Part shown: positions 1 to 7,043 of the stretch, piece after piece
Position numbering within the stretch: position 1 is the stretch's first letter
How the letters are laid out: every line of letters begins with the position of its first letter
Assembly (NCBI GenBank): GCA_027017505.1
Contig: JALUQR010000149.1
Location: 1-10,008, forward strand
Source of the DNA: a bacterium
GTDB taxonomy: Bacteria > Desulfobacterota > GWC2-55-46 > DRQE01
Direction: 5' to 3'
Length of the DNA: 10,008 nucleotides
Translations under genes and position numbers: made by a program
The notes under the pieces: model-generated
Seen by the model: only the letters and a program-made list of their open reading frames with translations
Told to the model about the DNA's origin: nothing
The model's database searches: none

Positions 1-624
1 GTGCTCAGATGGGCACTTGAGAACTTTCACCCCGATGTTGCCCTTGCATGCAGTTTCGGTGCAGAGGATGTGGTGCTCGTTGACATGCTCATGAAGATAA
101 GAAAAGATGCAAGGGTGTTCTATCTCGATACAGGGCTACTCTTTAAGGAAACCTACGATGTGATAGAGAGGGTGAAGAAAAAGTACGGTATAGAGCCCGA
201 AAAGTACGAGTCAGAGCTCACCCTTGAGGAGATGGAAAAAAAATACGGGCCAAAGCTCTGGGAGACAAATCCCGATGAGTGCTGTAGGATAAGAAAGGTC
301 CTCCCGCTTGAGGATGCCCTCAAGGGGCTCAGGGCATGGATAACAGGTATAAGAAGGGAGCAGTCTCCAACAAGGGCAAATGCACCTGTTGTTGGATGGG
401 ACAAAAAGTTCGGTCTTGTAAAGATAAACCCCCTCGTTACATGGACATACGAGGATGTATGGAACTACATAAGGGAGAACCATGTTCCATACAATGTGCT
501 CCATGACCAGAACTACCCCAGCATAGGCTGTGAGCCCTGCACAAGACCCGTGCGTCCTGGTGAAGACCCCAGGGCAGGCAGATGGGCTGGCAAGGCAAAA
601 ACAGAGTGCGGGCTACACCAGTAA
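1..624 (+). CDS. cysH: Assimilatory adenylyl-sulfate (APS) reductase, 5' end cut off by the window
   Basis: Thioredoxin-dependent reductase that reduces APS to sulfite and AMP in the cytoplasm. Visible landmarks are the nucleotide-binding segment with SFGAED (residues 18-23 of the visible part), the LDTG motif near residue 42, paired cysteines C94-C95, a CxxC pair at C177/C180, and the C-terminal ECGLH motif with catalytic C203. The CC plus CxxC set is the [4Fe-4S] ligand signature of APS-type reductases (EC 1.8.4.10); PAPS-specific CysH enzymes lack it. The visible 207 residues start directly in the conserved region, while family members are usually about 230-240 aa. The GTG at base 1 is therefore probably an internal valine codon, with some 20-30 codons missing upstream. 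The stop lies 44 nt before the sat start, so the two are probably co-transcribed. The APS preference is inferred from the cysteines. Confidence 0.92.
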   Translation: MLRWALENFHPDVALACSFGAEDVVLVDMLMKIRKDARVFYLDTGLLFKETYDVIERVKKKYGIEPEKYESELTLEEMEKKYGPKLWETNPDECCRIRKVLPLEDALKGLRAWITGIRREQSPTRANAPVVGWDKKFGLVKINPLVTWTYEDVWNYIRENHVPYNVLHDQNYPSIGCEPCTRPVRPGEDPRAGRWAGKAKTECGLHQ

Positions 625-668
625 AGGGGAATATCTCTTAAAAAGACCATCCAGGGAGGTATGAAAGG

Positions 669-1826
669 GTGAAGGAGACCATCGCACCCCACGGGGGAAA
701 GCTCGTTGACAGAAGGCTCAAGGGCGATGAGCTCGCTGATGCAAGAAAGAGGGCAGAGGGGCTTAAAAAGATAGTGCTGGGCCCAAGAGAAATATCAGAC
801 CTTGAGCTCATATGCGTAGGTGCATACAGCCCGCTTGAGGGCTTTATGACAAGGCAGGACTATCACTCCACAATGGATACCATGCACCTTGCAAATGGTC
901 TGCCCTGGACGATACCCGTAACACTTGCGGTATCAAGGGATGTGGCAGGTAGCGTAAAGGAGGGCGAGGAGGTCGCACTTGTCAGCAGTGAGGGCACCAC
1001 ACTTGCCCTCATGACCGTTGAGGAGGTCTTCCCTCATGACAAAGAAAAAGAGGCCATCCAGGTCTACGGCACAAGGGATGACGCACACCCGGGGGTGAAA
1101 AAGCTCTATGAGTCAGGTGATATGCTCCTTGGCGGAAAGGTCTGGCTTGTGGAAAGACCAGAACACAGGGACTTCAAACAGTACAGGCTTGACCCTGCCC
1201 AGACAAGGGCACTCTTTAAGGAGCGTGGCTGGAAGAGGGTTGTGGGCTTTCAGACCCGTAACCCCATACACCGTGCCCACGAGTACATACAGAAGTGTGC
1301 CCTCGAGATAGTGGATGGCCTAATGATACACCCCCTTGTGGGCGAGACAAAGGCAGATGACATACCCGCAGATGTGAGGATGCGCTGTTATGAGGTGCTC
1401 ATGGAAAACTACTATCCGAAAGACAGGGTGGTGCTGGTCGTGTTCCCTGCTGCAATGAGGTATGCCGGCCCGAGAGAGGCGGTCTTCCACGCACTTATAC
1501 GCAAAAACTACGGATGCACACACTTCATAGTGGGCAGAGACCATGCGGGCGTGGGCAACTACTACGGCACATTCGATGCACACTACATATTCGATGAGTT
1601 TGACCCTGAAAAGATAGGCATCACACCACTGTTTTTCGACTACACATTCTACTGCAAACGATGCGGTGGCATGGCATCGTACAAGACATGCCCGCATGAT
1701 TCCAGAGACCATGTAACACTTTCAGGAACAAAGGTAAGGGAGATGCTCAGAAAAGGAGAGACACCCCCGCCTGAGTTTTCAAGACCAGAGGTCGCAGAGG
1801 TGCTCATAAAGGCAATGAAGGGCTGA
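669..1826 (+). CDS. sat: Sulfate adenylyltransferase (ATP sulfurylase)
   Basis: Cytoplasmic enzyme making APS and pyrophosphate from sulfate and ATP (EC 2.7.7.4). The 385-residue protein has an N-terminal PUA-like region and the nucleotidyltransferase core. The core shows QTRNPIHRAHE at residues 195-205, KADDIPADVR around 230, RYAGPREA around 265, and GRDHAGVG at 289-296. A C-terminal CxxC-x8-CPH cluster (C329, C332, C341, H343) matches the zinc site of bacterial and archaeal Sat; the exact fourth ligand is uncertain. No APS kinase domain is fused. The GTG start is supported by GGGAGGT at 654-660, 8 nt upstream; the ATG at 661 is followed by a stop after three codons. Pairing with APS reductase implies direct APS reduction without PAPS. 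Sat alone could also serve dissimilatory sulfur metabolism, but the neighbour here is the assimilatory reductase. Confidence 0.96.
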   Translation: MKETIAPHGGKLVDRRLKGDELADARKRAEGLKKIVLGPREISDLELICVGAYSPLEGFMTRQDYHSTMDTMHLANGLPWTIPVTLAVSRDVAGSVKEGEEVALVSSEGTTLALMTVEEVFPHDKEKEAIQVYGTRDDAHPGVKKLYESGDMLLGGKVWLVERPEHRDFKQYRLDPAQTRALFKERGWKRVVGFQTRNPIHRAHEYIQKCALEIVDGLMIHPLVGETKADDIPADVRMRCYEVLMENYYPKDRVVLVVFPAAMRYAGPREAVFHALIRKNYGCTHFIVGRDHAGVGNYYGTFDAHYIFDEFDPEKIGITPLFFDYTFYCKRCGGMASYKTCPHDSRDHVTLSGTKVREMLRKGETPPPEFSRPEVAEVLIKAMKG

Positions 1827-1853
1827 AAGGATACCCCGGGAGTGAAGAAAAGG

Positions 1854-1898
1854 GCGGTTTCATCCGTTAATGTAAGCAGAGGATGAAACCGCTTTTTT
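1854..1898 (+). terminator. Intrinsic terminator after sat
   Basis: A perfect 12-bp stem, GCGGTTTCATCC at 1854-1865 with GGATGAAACCGC at 1881-1892, encloses a 15-nt loop and is followed at once by six T residues (1893-1898). This is a canonical Rho-independent terminator. It begins 27 nt after the sat stop and separates the sulfate genes from the promoter of the next operon, which starts 4 nt later. Confidence 0.93.
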
Positions 1899-1902
1899 AT
1901 GT

Positions 1903-1932
1903 TTGACAGAAAAGGACAATCTGTTTTATCAT
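1903..1932 (+). promoter_or_regulatory. Sigma70-type promoter of the HAMP/prepilin genes
   Basis: A consensus -35 box TTGACA (1903-1908) is separated by 18 bp from TATCAT (1927-1932), a 5/6 match to the -10 consensus. It lies directly after the sat terminator. Predicted transcription starts near 1939, a few bases before the Shine-Dalgarno site at 1945-1949, which leaves a very short leader. The call rests on sequence match and position only. Confidence 0.7.
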
Positions 1933-1955
1933 CTCAAAGAAACAGGGAGTGAACA

Positions 1956-2546
1956 ATGGGGTATCCTTTATTTCGCAGAAAGAGAAAACTCATAAAACCT
2001 GCCTATCAGCTCAAGGTAACCCTTACGATTGTGATATCCCTTATGGTCTACTCCATCATTCTGGGTATGCTCATATTCTATCCGCTGTGGATGGAACTTC
2101 AGTCTGCAACGAGTATATACGAGAAGGAGAGGATATCCTATGCCATACTTAGTCTGCACAGGGTGCTCTGGCCTGCGGTTATAGTTATATCCATTCTTGT
2201 GGGTCTGCAGGTGATATTTGCATCCCACAGGGTTGCTGGCCCCGTATACAGGCTTGAGAAAACCCTTGAGGAGCTTGCAAGGGGCAACTTCAGTGTGCGT
2301 ATGAAACTCAGAAAGAATGACGAGTTCAAGGAGCTGGAAACCGTCATAAACAGGCTTGCAGAGTATCTTGAGGGTATGAAAAAACGCCACCTCACCCTGC
2401 ACAGGGAAATGCTCGAGGAGCTTGAGTCCCTGAAGGCCGTGATTGAAAAAGAGGGAGCCAGTGCTGATGTAAAGAACAGACTCAATAGACTCATTGAGAG
2501 GCTTTCAGAAGATGATTCTAACAGCGTTGAAAAAAAGAATGGATAG
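1956..2546 (+). CDS. Stand-alone HAMP-domain inner-membrane protein
   Basis: A 196-residue protein with a basic cytoplasmic N-terminus (RRKRK at 7-11), a first membrane segment at about 21-44, a short periplasmic loop of roughly 26 residues, and a second membrane segment at about 71-89. A HAMP-like region follows at about 90-140 (RVAGPVYRLEKTLEELARG, then a second helix with DEFKELETVINRL). The tail is a charged helix likely to form a coiled coil. No kinase, methyl-accepting, cyclase or receiver domain follows, so any signal must pass to another protein. The ATG is preceded by GGGAG at 1945-1949 with 6-nt spacing. The end overlaps the prepilin gene, suggesting translational coupling and a shared role in pilus or secretion-related membrane assembly. 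HAMP assignment is from pattern; partner and function are unknown. Confidence 0.82.
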   Translation: MGYPLFRRKRKLIKPAYQLKVTLTIVISLMVYSIILGMLIFYPLWMELQSATSIYEKERISYAILSLHRVLWPAVIVISILVGLQVIFASHRVAGPVYRLEKTLEELARGNFSVRMKLRKNDEFKELETVINRLAEYLEGMKKRHLTLHREMLEELESLKAVIEKEGASADVKNRLNRLIERLSEDDSNSVEKKNG

Positions 2547-3027
2547 CCTTCTCAGGATAAGGACTCCAGGAGATGGCAGGCCCTGGAGGTTCTCTGACAG
2601 GGCTGGATTCACCCTGGTTGAGCTCATGGTGGTGCTGTTTCTTCTGGGAGTGCTCATAACGATAGCGGTGATGGTGTACTTCAGGTTCATATACAAGACA
2701 AAGGAGACCGTTGCAATACTTCACATAAAACAAATCATAAAGGCACAGGAACTCTACAGGGCCGAAAACAGCGTCTACACCGATGACTTCTCCAAGCTCA
2801 ATATGCCTGGTACAGCCCCTGCTGGCAGTGGCAACAATGTGAGGATATACGAGGGCTACAGGTATACGCTTTCGGTCTCAGGTGGTGTGGAGGATACCTC
2901 CACATGGAGCCTGCGGGCAGAACCGGAAGATGGCAACACCCAGATGCGATGGTTCTACACAGACCAGACAGGGGTTATACGATACGAGGTGGGCACCACT
3001 GCAGGCCCCTCAAGCCCTGCAATATAA
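2512..3027 (+). CDS. Type IV prepilin / pseudopilin-like protein
   Basis: A pilin-type precursor. A basic leader ends in RFSDRAG, then comes the cleavage and methylation motif G^FTLVELMVV with Phe at +1 and Glu at +5, and a hydrophobic helix of about 20 residues. The prepilin peptidase PilD would cut after the Gly. The region after the helix (KQIIKAQELYRAENSVYTDDF) resembles the alpha1-C segment of pilins and pseudopilins, followed by a small C-terminal domain with a WSLRAEP stretch. No C-terminal disulfide cysteines are visible. Start choice is open. ATG 2512 has GAGAGG at 2496-2501 with 10-nt spacing and gives a 32-residue leader; ATG 2539 gives a more usual 23-residue leader but has no clear ribosome site. 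Either overlaps the upstream HAMP gene. It could be a minor pilin, a type II secretion pseudopilin or a major pilin; size and an orphan setting favour a minor or pseudopilin role. Confidence 0.87.
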   Translation: MILTALKKRMDSLLRIRTPGDGRPWRFSDRAGFTLVELMVVLFLLGVLITIAVMVYFRFIYKTKETVAILHIKQIIKAQELYRAENSVYTDDFSKLNMPGTAPAGSGNNVRIYEGYRYTLSVSGGVEDTSTWSLRAEPEDGNTQMRWFYTDQTGVIRYEVGTTAGPSSPAI

Positions 3028-3041
3028 CAAAAAATAAACGG

Positions 3042-3422
3042 CTATCTTATGACCCTTAACTCAAACCTCTTTTCAAAGTAACGCCTGAGGATACCCTTTA
3101 TGACCCTTCTGGATGGTGGAAATACTATGGAAAAACCCAGAATATCGGTTATAATACCAGGGGTTATAAGAAGTGCCCCTGCAACAAGGAGCAATGCACC
3201 GTCGAATATCTCCTCTGCGGGAAATATGCCGTGCAGGAGGTTTCTTTGAAAACGATAGAACACATTTATCCCCTCAAGTCTCACCATGTAGGCACCAACT
3301 ATCGCGGTAAGTATCACCAGGCCAACCGTGTTCAGTGTACCTATAATGGTGCCCACCTTTATGAGAATGGCAAGCTCCACAACGGGAACAACGGTAAAGA
3401 GTATGAAGAGCTTTATGAACAT
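3042..3422 (-). CDS. fxsA: FxsA family membrane protein
   Basis: A 126-residue hydrophobic protein matching the FxsA family in length and layout. An N-terminal membrane segment reads FIKLFILFTVVPVVELAILI, followed by a glycine-rich second segment with IGTLNTVGLVILTAIVGA. A polar linker comes next, then GALLLVAGALLITPGIITDILG and a basic C-terminal tail. E. coli FxsA, when overproduced, relieves exclusion of phage T7 by the F plasmid; the general biochemical role of the family is unknown. The gene is convergent with the prepilin gene, with only 14 nt between stop codons and no obvious terminator hairpin. No Shine-Dalgarno precedes the ATG, and the next possible upstream codons in frame run into a TGA. 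Confidence 0.9.
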   Translation of the reverse strand: MFIKLFILFTVVPVVELAILIKVGTIIGTLNTVGLVILTAIVGAYMVRLEGINVFYRFQRNLLHGIFPAEEIFDGALLLVAGALLITPGIITDILGFSIVFPPSRRVIKGILRRYFEKRFELRVIR

Positions 3423-3431
3423 ACTATTCAG

Positions 3432-3458
3432 GTTATGTCAGCCAGAGAAGCCTGTCAA
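3432..3458 (-). promoter_or_regulatory. Possible promoter of fxsA, giving a nearly leaderless mRNA
   Basis: On the minus strand a consensus TTGACA (3458-3453) is followed after 15 bp by CATAAC (3437-3432), a 4/6 match to the -10 consensus. Transcription would start around 3425, only a few nt before the fxsA ATG at 3422. This agrees with the missing Shine-Dalgarno site. The short spacer and weak -10 box keep confidence low. Confidence 0.4.
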
Positions 3459-3474
3459 GTACTAATACCCGGTA

Positions 3475-3481
3475 AAGGAGG
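3475..3481 (+). promoter_or_regulatory. Ribosome binding site that fixes the beta-barrel start
   Basis: AAGGAGG lies 6 nt before ATG 3488 but directly abuts ATG 3482. Normal spacing therefore selects ATG 3488 and removes two codons (Met-Lys) from the longest reading frame. Confidence 0.8.
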
Positions 3482-3487
3482 ATGAAG

Positions 3488-4237
3488 ATGAGAAGACTTC
3501 TTACAGCGGTTCTGGCAGTAACAGCGGTGTTTGTCTTTCAGTCAAGGGCTATGGCACTGCTTGAGGTTGACGCAAGGTACTGGTTCAGCGAGCTTGATGC
3601 AGAACTCAGGGTTACAGAAGGCGGGCTGATCGGTACAACCATAGATATGGATAGAGACCTGGGTGTGGATACAGACGAGAACTTTCTTGAAGGAAGGGTA
3701 ACCCTTCAGATGGGAAAGCACAGGGTAAGATACGCCTTCGTGCCCTTAAGCTGGGATGGCTCAAAGACCATAACAAAAACAATCAACTTTGCAGGAAAGA
3801 CCTACAGTGCAAGCACGGCTGTTACAACCAGTCTTGATGTGGACTATCACCGCCTTGGCTACGAGTACGATTTTATAAAGGTGGCTGGAAACAGGGTTGG
3901 TGTGATAGCGGAGGTCAAGGTTTTCAACATAGATGCATCCCTTAAGTCTGCAACTGTAAGTGAGTCAGAGTCCATAACCGTTGGTTTTCCCACCCTGGGG
4001 GTTGGCTTTGAGCTCGGGCTTCCAATGCTCTTCAGTATAGGGGGAGAGCTCACAGGCATAACCTACGGGGGAGATGCATACTTCGTTGACGGAGAGGTGG
4101 GCATTAACCTGAAACCCCTGCCACTTGTGGTTCTTTCAGGCGGGTACAGGTACATGAAGCTCTACGCAGAGACAGACGACGATAGGGTGGAGCTCACACT
4201 GGATGGTCCCTTTGTAATGTTGAGGGCTGGATTCTGA
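3488..4237 (+). CDS. Predicted outer-membrane beta-barrel protein
   Basis: A 249-residue exported protein. Residues 1-23 form a Sec signal peptide (MRRLLTAVLAV..., small residues AMA before the likely cut at 23/24). The mature part alternates polar and hydrophobic residues in about eight to ten short beta strands (for example VDARYWFSELDAELRV, GRVTLQMGKHRVRYAFVPLSW, YHRLGYEYDF, VVLSGGYRYMKLYAE). It ends FVMLRAGF, a terminal Phe typical of the BAM insertion signal. The pattern resembles small OmpA/OmpW-like barrels of unknown ligand found in delta-like bacteria. The start is set by the ribosome site at 3475-3481. The kinase gene follows after 7 nt, so an operon is likely. No substrate can be assigned. 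Confidence 0.8.
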   Translation: MRRLLTAVLAVTAVFVFQSRAMALLEVDARYWFSELDAELRVTEGGLIGTTIDMDRDLGVDTDENFLEGRVTLQMGKHRVRYAFVPLSWDGSKTITKTINFAGKTYSASTAVTTSLDVDYHRLGYEYDFIKVAGNRVGVIAEVKVFNIDASLKSATVSESESITVGFPTLGVGFELGLPMLFSIGGELTGITYGGDAYFVDGEVGINLKPLPLVVLSGGYRYMKLYAETDDDRVELTLDGPFVMLRAGF

Positions 4238-4244
4238 TTGAAAG

Positions 4245-5327
4245 ATGAAGCCACGGATACTAATCGTAGATGACAACGAGAAGAGCCGTTTTCTGCTTTC
4301 AGAGAAGATGACCGCAGACGGCTACGAGGTGGAGACCGCAAAGGACGGGGTGGAGGGGCTCAAGAAGGTAGAGAGCTTCAGACCAGACCTCATCCTTCTT
4401 GACATAATGATGCCCAGGATGGACGGCTATGAGATGTGCAGGCGCCTTAAGTCCAGCGAGGAAACCCGCTACATCTCTGTGATAATGCTTACCGCAAGGG
4501 GTGAGCTGGATGATAAGGTCATGGGGCTTGAGATGGGTGCAGAGGACTACATAGTAAAGCCCTACAGCCTTGTTGAGGTCAGTGCGAGGGTGAGGTCTCT
4601 GCTGAGGGTGAAGATGCTACAGGCAAAACTGCGTGAGGCAGAAAAACTCGCTGCCCTTGGTGAAATGGTAGACCAGATTGCCCATGAGGTTCGTAACCCC
4701 CTGGTGAGTATCGGGGGGATGGCAAGGCGCCTGTACGAGCATGAGTCCAATCCATCACACAGAAAGTACCTTGAGGTTATACTCACCTATGTGCAGAGGC
4801 TTGAGAAGATGATGGAAAGGATAGACGAATACAAGAGCATTCTCACCCCGCACATGGAGCCTGGCAACATAAATCAGGTGATAGAAGAGGCGGTCGAAGA
4901 GGCAAAGGGCTTTATAGGGGATAAAGAGATTACCATAAATACACAGCTTATGCCAGGTGTGCCAGAGTTCAAGATGGACAGAAGACACCTCAAGATAGCC
5001 TTCCTTAACCTTCTCCACAACTCTGTGGATGCAATAGAGAAGAATGGGGAGATAAACATATCAACCCTTCCTGCAGAGGGCAATATCCTTCTGGTGCGCA
5101 TATCGGATACGGGCTGTGGAATGGAAAACGATGTGGCAAGAAGGATATTCCACCCCTTTTTCACCTCCAAGGTAACCGGTGCAGGGCTCGGGCTTACCAT
5201 AGCCTACAGGGTCATAGAGAACCACAATGGAGATATAGAGGTGGAAAGCGAGAAGGGAAAGGGAACAACCTTTACCATAAGGTTTCACCTTAAAGGATCT
5301 CGAACCCCTGAGCCCTCCTCCGTATGA
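4245..5327 (+). CDS. Hybrid response regulator-histidine kinase (REC-HisKA-HATPase_c)
   Basis: A soluble 360-residue signalling protein without membrane segments. Residues 1-120 are a CheY-like receiver with acidic pair D9/D10, phospho-acceptor D53, T83 and K105. A helix (about 122-140) leads into a HisKA dimerisation domain whose H-box IAHEVRNPL places the phospho-acceptor at H147. The ATPase domain shows the N-box LLHNSVDAI (N259), G1 box DTGCGM (288-293), F-box FHPFFTSK (302-309) and G2 GAGLGL (312-317). All key residues are intact, so it should autophosphorylate. A receiver at the N-terminus suggests its own kinase activity is set by an upstream kinase, in a relay. No output receiver or regulator is adjacent. 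There is no good ribosome site; coupling to the upstream barrel gene (7-nt gap) is likely. The last 12 codons overlap the end of nadB on the other strand. Confidence 0.94.
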   Translation: MKPRILIVDDNEKSRFLLSEKMTADGYEVETAKDGVEGLKKVESFRPDLILLDIMMPRMDGYEMCRRLKSSEETRYISVIMLTARGELDDKVMGLEMGAEDYIVKPYSLVEVSARVRSLLRVKMLQAKLREAEKLAALGEMVDQIAHEVRNPLVSIGGMARRLYEHESNPSHRKYLEVILTYVQRLEKMMERIDEYKSILTPHMEPGNINQVIEEAVEEAKGFIGDKEITINTQLMPGVPEFKMDRRHLKIAFLNLLHNSVDAIEKNGEINISTLPAEGNILLVRISDTGCGMENDVARRIFHPFFTSKVTGAGLGLTIAYRVIENHNGDIEVESEKGKGTTFTIRFHLKGSRTPEPSSV

Positions 5328-6900
5328 TTGTGTCCTTTCTGAAGTGTTCGTCGTCCTGTCTGGGGAAGTCTATGTTGTAGTGAAGCCCCCGTGACTCCTT
5401 TCTGTAGATGGCAGAGTTTATTATGAGCTCGGATACCACCGCTATGTTTCTCAGTTCCACGAGGTCTGAGGTGAGTATAAAGTCCCAGTAGTACTGGTCT
5501 ATTTCTTCGGATAAAAGCTCGATTCTTCTTTTTGCACGCTCCAGCCTGCGGTTTGACCTGACAATGCCCACATAGTTCCACATGAACCTTCTTATCTCAT
5601 CCCAGTTGTGGGTTATGACCACCATCTCATCGCTTATGACTGCTCCTCCTGTGTGCCATGGTGGTATGGGTGGTATTTCTTTTCTATCGTTTTTTACCAG
5701 TTCTGTGGAGTGTTCTGCTGCCCTTTTTGCAAACACCAGGGCTTCAAGAAGAGAGTTCGATGCGAGTCTGTTTGCTCCGTGGAGTCCTGTGTGGGCTGTT
5801 TCACCTATGGCGTAGAGTCTTCCGAGGGTGGTCTGCCCCCAGATGTTGGTCTTCACCCCTCCGCATATGTAGTGTGCAGCAGGCACAACTGGTATGGGCT
5901 CTCTGGTTATATCGAAGCCGAACTCAAGACACCTTCTGTATATGTTGGGGAACCTGCTCTTTATGAACCCTGCTGGTCTGTGGCTTATGTCCAGGTATAC
6001 GCACTCATCACCGCTTTTTTTGAGCTCAAAGTCTATTGCCCTTGCGACTATGTCTCGTGGTGCGAGTTCTCCTTCGGGGTGGTATTTTTTCATAAAGGGT
6101 GTGCCATCTCTGAGCCTCAGCACAGCACCCTCGCCCCTCAGGGCTTCTGATATGAGGAAGCTTTTTGCCTCTGGATGATACAGGCAGGTGGGATGAAACT
6201 GCATGAACTCCATGTTTGCACACTCTGCACCTGCCCTGTATGCCATGGCTATGCCATCGCCTGTTGCGACATCTGGATTGCTGGTGTAAAGGTACACCTT
6301 GCCTGCCCCGCCTGTTGCCAGTATGGTGGTGCGTGCAAGGAAGGTGTGTATCTGGCCTGTGGATTTATCTAGCACATAGGCACCCCACACGCAGTCCTCA
6401 TCGGTACGCCCCACGAACTTCGAGTGGGTTATGAGGTCAACCGCTATGTGGTTTTCGTATATGGTGATGTTTCCCTCCTTGTCAAGTGCCCTCAGAAGGG
6501 CGTCTTCCACCTCCCTGCCCGTGAGGTCTCCTGCATGCACTATCCTTCTTCTTGAATGGCCTCCTTCTCTGCCAAGGTCAAACCCCTCTTTTCCTTCTGT
6601 AAAGTGCACCCCTATGTCTATGAGCTCCTGTATCCTTGCGGGCCCGTTTTTTACCACCATCTCCACCACATCTGGATGGCACAGCCCACAGCCTGTGTTT
6701 ATGGTGTCCCGTATGTGGGCATCGAAGCTGTCCTCACTGCTCAGAACAGATGCAATACCACCCTGTGCATAGAAGGTGGCAGACTCCCTGCGGTCTCTCT
6801 TTGTAACTATGGCAACGGTGCCGTGGTCCTTCACACTCAGTGCATAGGTGAGCCCTGCAATGCCACTGCCTATAACGAGGAAATCACTCCTTATCTCCAT
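5290..6900 (-). CDS. nadB: L-aspartate oxidase
   Basis: Flavoenzyme oxidising L-aspartate to iminoaspartate, the first step of de novo NAD synthesis; NadA then makes quinolinate (EC 1.4.3.16). The 536 residues match the family length. The FAD dinucleotide motif VIGSGIAG lies at 9-16. Further family motifs are YAQGGIA, the GGHSRRRIVHAGDLTG stretch, LATGGAGK, MEFMQFHPT, ISEALRGEGA, HYICGGV, GETAHTGLHGANRLASNSL and a C-terminal helical domain. These are shared with fumarate reductase/succinate dehydrogenase flavoproteins, but the length and the aspartate-oxidase-like GLHGANRLASNSLLE region favour NadB. The gene stands alone on the minus strand, with no nadA or nadC visible. Only a G-rich stretch, not a clear Shine-Dalgarno, precedes the ATG. 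Its 3' end overlaps the convergent kinase gene by 38 bp. Confidence 0.96.
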   Translation of the reverse strand: MEIRSDFLVIGSGIAGLTYALSVKDHGTVAIVTKRDRRESATFYAQGGIASVLSSEDSFDAHIRDTINTGCGLCHPDVVEMVVKNGPARIQELIDIGVHFTEGKEGFDLGREGGHSRRRIVHAGDLTGREVEDALLRALDKEGNITIYENHIAVDLITHSKFVGRTDEDCVWGAYVLDKSTGQIHTFLARTTILATGGAGKVYLYTSNPDVATGDGIAMAYRAGAECANMEFMQFHPTCLYHPEAKSFLISEALRGEGAVLRLRDGTPFMKKYHPEGELAPRDIVARAIDFELKKSGDECVYLDISHRPAGFIKSRFPNIYRRCLEFGFDITREPIPVVPAAHYICGGVKTNIWGQTTLGRLYAIGETAHTGLHGANRLASNSLLEALVFAKRAAEHSTELVKNDRKEIPPIPPWHTGGAVISDEMVVITHNWDEIRRFMWNYVGIVRSNRRLERAKRRIELLSEEIDQYYWDFILTSDLVELRNIAVVSELIINSAIYRKESRGLHYNIDFPRQDDEHFRKDTIIRRRAQGFEIL

Positions 6901-6933
6901 GGAAAGCCCAACCCCCCCGTGTATTCTAAAAAA

Positions 6934-6961
6934 CTTACAGTAAGGTGGCGGGCTGTGTCAA
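6934..6961 (-). promoter_or_regulatory. Possible nadB promoter
   Basis: On the minus strand TTGACA (6961-6956) is followed after 16 bp by TGTAAG (6939-6934), a 4/6 match to the -10 consensus. A start near 6927 would give a leader of about 27 nt. A small palindrome, CTTAC-A-GTAAG at 6934-6944, overlaps the -10 box and could be an operator half-site pair, though it is short. Confidence 0.42.
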
Positions 6962-7032
6962 GCCTTAAAAATCTCTTGCCCTCAAGGTCCTATGGGTATA
7001 GACTTAAATGGATAGACTCTCAAGGGGTGGCC

Positions 7033-7038
7033 AGGTGG
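7033..7038 (+). promoter_or_regulatory. Ribosome binding site that favours the 7044 start of pgsA
   Basis: AGGTGG, one mismatch from AGGAGG, sits 5 nt before ATG 7044. The alternative upstream ATG at 7008 has no Shine-Dalgarno, and its extra 12 residues show no resemblance to PgsA N-termini. Confidence 0.55.
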
Positions 7039-7043
7039 CACAC

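Noticed and set aside
2494..2511. TTG 2494 as the prepilin start
   Set aside because: It makes an unusually long leader and TTG is a poor start; two in-frame ATGs follow, one with a ribosome site.
6998..7019. Direct repeat ATAGACT at 6998-7004 and 7013-7019 as a regulatory site
   Set aside because: Seven bases twice within 22 nt of A/T-rich leader is not enough to separate from chance.
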